Of a stretch of 64,000 nt of DNA, positions 59,921-64,000 are shown piece after piece. The stretch is from Blastomyces gilchristii SLH14081 (Eukaryota; Ascomycota; Eurotiomycetes; Onygenales; Ajellomycetaceae). Where the stretch lies: assembly GCF_000003855.2 (NCBI RefSeq), contig NW_003101663.1:1202753-1266752 (forward strand), written 5' to 3'. Position numbers and translations under genes: made by a program. Every line of letters starts with the position of its first letter. Position 1 is the first letter of the stretch. Under the pieces are notes generated by a model. That model did no database searches. It was given only the letters and a program-made list of their open reading frames with translations, and had not been told where the DNA came from.

Positions 59921-61540
59921 GAAAGAGAAGTATAATCTAAATCAATTAAATATGAGATTCTTATTCTCAACTGAGAGAGGAATTAAATACTTAATAGACT
60001 TTCTATCAGAAACTTAAGCAGCTATAAGAAAATGACTAAATTCAGAATTATCTGAATATAAAGAGAAGAAAATCAATCAGATATAGTTTGTTAAAACAGC
60101 TATATACTATCTTTTAATAATTTGTTTTATTACAGTCTTTCTTTACTTTATCTTTTTCTTTCAATTTCTTTCTGTCTATTTATTTAATGTGTCTATCTTT
60201 AAGACTGTGTTCTCTTTTCCTTTGTCATGATATTGTCAAATGATTTCAAAGTATCAGAAGATGTTAAAACACTGCAATTTGTAAACAGTTTTTGTATTCT
60301 GAGCTGGAATTTTCTGATTTTACATATCTGAAATTGATGAATGTATAATAGTTAACTTTACAGATATAGGAAAAACTCTGAGAACTTTTAGTTCTCAGAT
60401 AGATGTTATAGTCTCTGACTGCATACATCTATAATTGAAGAATAATAATAATAATAAGCTGCTTTAAAAAGACTTAGAAATAGTCAGATTTATAATGATT
60501 AAATGAATCTTAAACTGATCTTAAACTCTGTTTTGAAAATTCAAAAGAGAAGAATATCAAAGCTGATAATTCATCTACACTGAGTTCCTGCTCATATGAA
60601 TATTCATGGCAATGAATTGACTGATTCAGCTGTAAAAAAGAGTGCAGAGTTAAGCAGATCTATTTAAAAAATTATATTCTGATCTTTTATAAAGAGAAAA
60701 ATAAAAGAATCTTGTTTAGACAAGTGAAATGAAAGCTGGTAGAAACAAAAGAAGAGTATACATTATTTAAGATTTGAAACAAAACCCAAGTGAAAATCTT
60801 GTTTAATTAAATGTAAAAAGAAAATATTCTCATCTATAATACAGCTGAAACTAGAACATCGCTATTTTAAATCTTATATACAAAGATTTGATGATAGATT
60901 GAACTCAATAGAATGCTCATTCTGTAATACAAATGAGAATTCTGAGTATATTGTAATACACTGTGCATTATACAATAGTCTCAGAGTCAGATTGAAAGAG
61001 AAGTATGATCTAAATCAATTAAATATGAGATTCTTATTCTCAACTGAGACAGGAATTAAATACTTAATAGAGTTTCTATCAGAAACTCAAGCAGCTATAA
61101 GAAAATAGCTAAATTCAGAATTATCTGAATATGAAGAGAAGGAAATCAATCTGATATAGTCTGTTAAAACAGCTATACACTATCTTTTAATAATTTATTT
61201 TGTTATAGTCTCTCTTTACTTTATCTTTTTCTTTCAATTTCTTTCTATCTATCTATTTAATGTGTCTATCTTTAAGACTGTGTTCTTTTTCTCTTTTCCT
61301 TTGTCATGATATTGTCAAATGATTTTAAAGTATCAGAAGATGTTAAAACACTGCAATTTATAAACAGTTTTTATATTCTGAGCTGGAATTTTCTGATTTT
61401 GCATATCTGAAATTGATGAATGGATAATAGTTAACTTTACAGATATAGGAAAAACCCTGAGAACTTTTAGTTCTCAGGTAGATGTCATAGTCTCTGACTG
61501 CATACATCTATAATTGAAGAATAATAATAATAATAATATG

Positions 61541-62608
61541 CTGAAGTATTCAGTTCAGAAATAATTAACATGCAGAGAAAGAGTTTATCTACTCAGATTA
61601 ACTTCTGTTATAAATTTATAGTCTTTATATTATCTTGATTACCTGAATTTTACAGGTATCTGAAGACTTATCTCTTATTAATAATGAGATTGTAGAAATG
61701 CACTGCAGTGTGAGAACTGTTAATAAAAAACCTAGACATATTTACATATATCTGATCAGAGATTGTGTGAGTAGAGAGAGAGTAATTATAGGCCTGTAGA
61801 GCTACAGAGAGCACTAACAGCACTGAGAGCATTACAGAAACTGTCAGCTAGAGTCTGTAAGAAATTACTTACAAAGAGACTTACAGTAAAGAGTGAGACT
61901 GCACTGCTTAGAGTTAGAGATCAATCTGAGAGAGATATAAGATTAACTACTGATCTGAAGATCAGATATGATGATACAACTGAGAGAAATAAAGATGCTA
62001 TTATAAGTGATAACACTTCTGCTTCATCTGCTGATAAAAAGTAATCAGAGAAGTTATAGAAATACTTATAAGAAGCTCAGCAGTAATCAGACATTATTTA
62101 TAAAGATATTAACATTGAAAAAATTTTTATTCTTGAGAAGTTCTTGAATTAATATATAAATATTATTAGAAACACTCTCTCTCTATTATCTGAATGAAAA
62201 CACTTTGTGAATGAATGAGAATACTTACAGTTTATAAGAATGAGAGCTATTATAGAATAAGAGAAAAGAAGATAAGATTCTGCAGACAGATCTGTAGTAT
62301 TTATACTACTTTAAAGAGGTTTATTTATACTATGAATGATTCTGTAGAACAGTCAGATTACTCTTGTAAATAAAGAGTGATTATAAATTACAGATCTGAA
62401 TCTTTCTATAAAACTACAAAGAGTCATTACAGACTATAGACATCTTAATTCTACAATTCTACAGAGTTAATGAAAGAATGAAAAATTCCTCACAATTCTA
62501 CAGTATCAAAAAATGATGATTTATAAGAATAAGTAAAAGATGAACTTATAAATACTTCTCTTTAATAAGAATAATCTCATAGAAAGTAATTCATCTGCAG
62601 AATGAATC
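61541..62608. other. Unclassified decayed repeat
   Basis: AT-rich and CpG-free. A plus-strand stretch at about 61,800-62,040 translates as a charged, helix-prone peptide (ELQRALTALRALQKLSARVC, then TTERNKDAIISD) before stops begin. It resembles a gag or coiled-coil region, but I cannot assign it. It ends at an LTR. Confidence 0.4.
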
Positions 62609-62774
62609 TGTAATTCAAAGATTGCTTGAGTCAGCGTACAATTACAGGCGTACACTGGCCTCTTATATACATTATCTAAATTAATTAGTGGCCGCTAGAG
62701 CCCCTTTACATTCATAAGTGTGTTTAGAAGCAGTTATGTTATTATTCAGCAGTTATATATTCTTCTGAATCATA
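62609..62774 (-). repeat. Third Gypsy-family LTR (about 166 bp)
   Basis: Starts TGTAATTC and shares the TTCAAAGATTGCTTGAGTCAGCGTAC-type start region and the 3' half with the other LTRs. TTCTCTCTC follows, so by analogy the rest of a minus-strand element lies to the right. That interior is replaced by the TIR element at 62,784. Confidence 0.75.
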
Positions 62775-62783
62775 TTCTCTCTC

Positions 62784-64000
62784 TTATCTCAGTAAACTCA
62801 GCCACTTCACTCCGAGCTAACTCAATTCAAACTACTGCTACTTTCTGCCAAGTCCTGCTAACATCTGAGTTAATCAACTGTCACAGAGCTTATACTAAAT
62901 CTAAATGAGACATCTTCAGCAAACTCTTTGTGAAGTGTCTGAGAAAAAACAGTTTCTATTTATTAGTAACACAGAAACAATTTACTTCAATCATAATATT
63001 TAAGATAGAATCACTGTGTAACATCACTTATACATTATTTCTCTATTATCTTAAAGAATTAATTTTTCAATTTTCTGTTAATTAATGTAATTTTTATCTG
63101 AAAATATATATATTCTGAGTATGAAGTATTGCATTGAAAACTGCTACTATGATTTTAAATATAGGAATAATTTACTAATTTTTCAACTATAATCATATCT
63201 AGTCATTTAATATCTTAATCTTGCTATTAAAACATCTATTCAGTCATCAGAGACTATAGTTAAAGCACTGAGTGTATTTTTCAGTAACTTTCAACAACTT
63301 CTGACAACTTCTGATCTCTTGACAATCTCATATAGTATATTAACTTATAATAACTTCTGACAACTTCTGAGATCTTCTGACAACTTCTGAATCAATTATA
63401 TAACACTTCTTTTTAACAGCTGAGTCACTTTTTAATAGCTGAGTCAGACAACATCTCATCAACTGCATTAAATATGATCAAGAAGAATTGAAGAAAACAT
63501 GTAAGTCAGCTATAATAGCAGCTTCAAAAGTCATCATTAAAGTAAATACTTTCAATGAATATTAAAGATATGTTAAAACTTATTATAAGCAATATCAGAT
63601 CAGATAGTATTGATAAATAATAGAATATTATTCAGTATTATCTTTAATAAATACTTCAAGATCTGCATTCAGATTCTGAGTGTACTCTTCAGTTATATAT
63701 AGAACAAGTCTGTATACTTCAGTATATAATATATAAATATAGTAACACTTTATTCATTATCAGAACTGACTATGAAAAGAGTCTTATTCTTCAATTCTAT
63801 ACAATTCTGACAGAAAAGATAATCATTTAACTGATTTCTCTAAACAAGCTTAGTGATCAGTAAATAAGAGATATAGCATAGTTTTTCAGTACTAATTCTT
63901 ATCTGATCAGTGCTGATAATCTTCAGAGATAAGAAGACTTACTCAAATACATTCAACAGAGTTAGTATACACATATACTACTCAGTTCAGAGTAAGCTCT
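62784..64000. mobile_element. TIR element, family B, longer copy (runs off the window)
   Basis: Starts TTATCTCAGTAAACTCAGCC, matching the left TIR of the 771-bp element. The same subterminal block is found about 155 bases in (AAGTGTCTGAGAAAAAACAG). It has no right end by 64,000, so it exceeds 1.2 kb and may be, or derive from, a longer parent. A degenerate CAACTTCTGA tandem run lies at about 63,290-63,390. No transposase motif is visible. Confidence 0.65.

Larger units (their letters stand above)
59170..60455 (+). mobile_element. Chimeric tRNA-unique-LINE retroelement (1,286 bp)
   Basis: Flanked by a perfect 13-bp duplication AAGCTGCTTTAAA (59157-59169 and 60456-60468). Three parts: a tRNA-like head (59,170-59,250), a GC-normal, CpG-containing body of no recognised family (59,251-59,920), and a LINE 3' end equivalent to 52,250-52,797 with a (TAA)n tail (59,921-60,455). 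The duplication spans the whole unit, so it inserted as one piece by target-primed reverse transcription. It resembles in layout chimeric elements such as MINE of Magnaporthe or a SINE with a LINE tail. Confidence 0.88.
58197..61540 (+). mobile_element. 5'-truncated LINE, plus strand, carrying the chimeric insertion
   Basis: Colinear with about 50,731-52,797 of the full-length LINE, ending in (AAT)n at about 61,540. The insertion at 59,170-60,455 splits its RNase H region. The C-terminal finger is visible at 60,905-61,000 (ECSFCNTNENSEYIVIHCALY). It is less decayed than the full-length copy; for example the RNase H motif SDSQAALK keeps its Gln codon. Confidence 0.85.

Noticed and set aside
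24877..64000. Mitochondrial DNA, centromere core or horizontally acquired AT-rich DNA
   Set aside because: The composition is explained by transition-decayed nuclear retrotransposons with readable LTRs, TSDs and pol motifs. I cannot exclude a pericentromeric location, but nothing specific shows it.
1..64000. CRISPR arrays, bacterial operons, riboswitches, replication origins
   Set aside because: No regular spacer-repeat array or bacterial gene organisation is visible. The sequence is eukaryotic throughout.

Overview
The window is fungal nuclear DNA. Genes carry many short GT-AG introns (about 50-210 bases) with CTRAY-like branch sites, and the proteins best match filamentous Ascomycota (Eurotiomycetes). 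An ordinary gene-rich block next to a long AT-rich, CpG-poor block of mutated retrotransposons fits an Onygenales-type genome (Ajellomycetaceae or Onygenaceae). That placement is an inference.

Positions 1-24,876 are normal euchromatin. In order they hold: the 3' part of a gene with an RFTS-like segment and a C-terminal zinc finger (possibly a Raf2/DIM-7-type heterochromatin factor); EBP2 (ribosome biogenesis, minus); an MFS transporter of the monocarboxylate-porter type (plus, 7 exons); an HSBP1-like heat-shock-factor-binding protein (plus); an ER protein disulfide isomerase ending in KDEL (minus); MKT1 (minus, 9 exons); a 2-oxoglutarate/Fe(II) oxygenase (plus); and the MYND zinc-finger gene samB (minus). 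I rebuilt exon joins by hand from splice signals and reading-frame continuity. All complete models close in frame. The genes look like unrelated housekeeping functions, not a cluster.

Positions 24,877-64,000 hold no intact host gene. They are a nested stack of transposons, nearly all peppered with C-to-T type transitions. A complete Copia element (24,877-39,205, minus; 110-bp LTRs, TSD ACTTT) contains a 771-bp TIR element (8-bp TSD) and a complete Gypsy element (27,313-35,637, minus; two 184-bp LTRs, TSD TATC). To the right lie a second Gypsy copy broken up by insertions, a full-length Tad1-like LINE (45,156-52,797, 15-16 bp TSD), three LINE fragments, four copies of a hAT-like MITE, two tRNA-headed SINEs with perfect or near-perfect TSDs, a third Gypsy LTR, and a longer copy of the 771-bp TIR family running off the right end.

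The most unusual object is a 1,286-bp insertion at 59,170-60,455 with a 13-bp TSD. It has a tRNA-like head, about 670 bases of GC-normal, hairpin-rich DNA of no recognised family, and a LINE 3' end with a (TAA)n tail. Its LINE-derived half carries the decay signature and its unique half does not. Together with the comparison of the two Gypsy LTRs (20 differences, all transitions, 16 at CpG and 4 at CpC), this points to a homology-dependent, RIP-like process acting mainly at CpG and CpC. A second notable point is an antisense, cysteine-containing reading frame between integrase and the 3' LTR of the Gypsy family, present in two copies.
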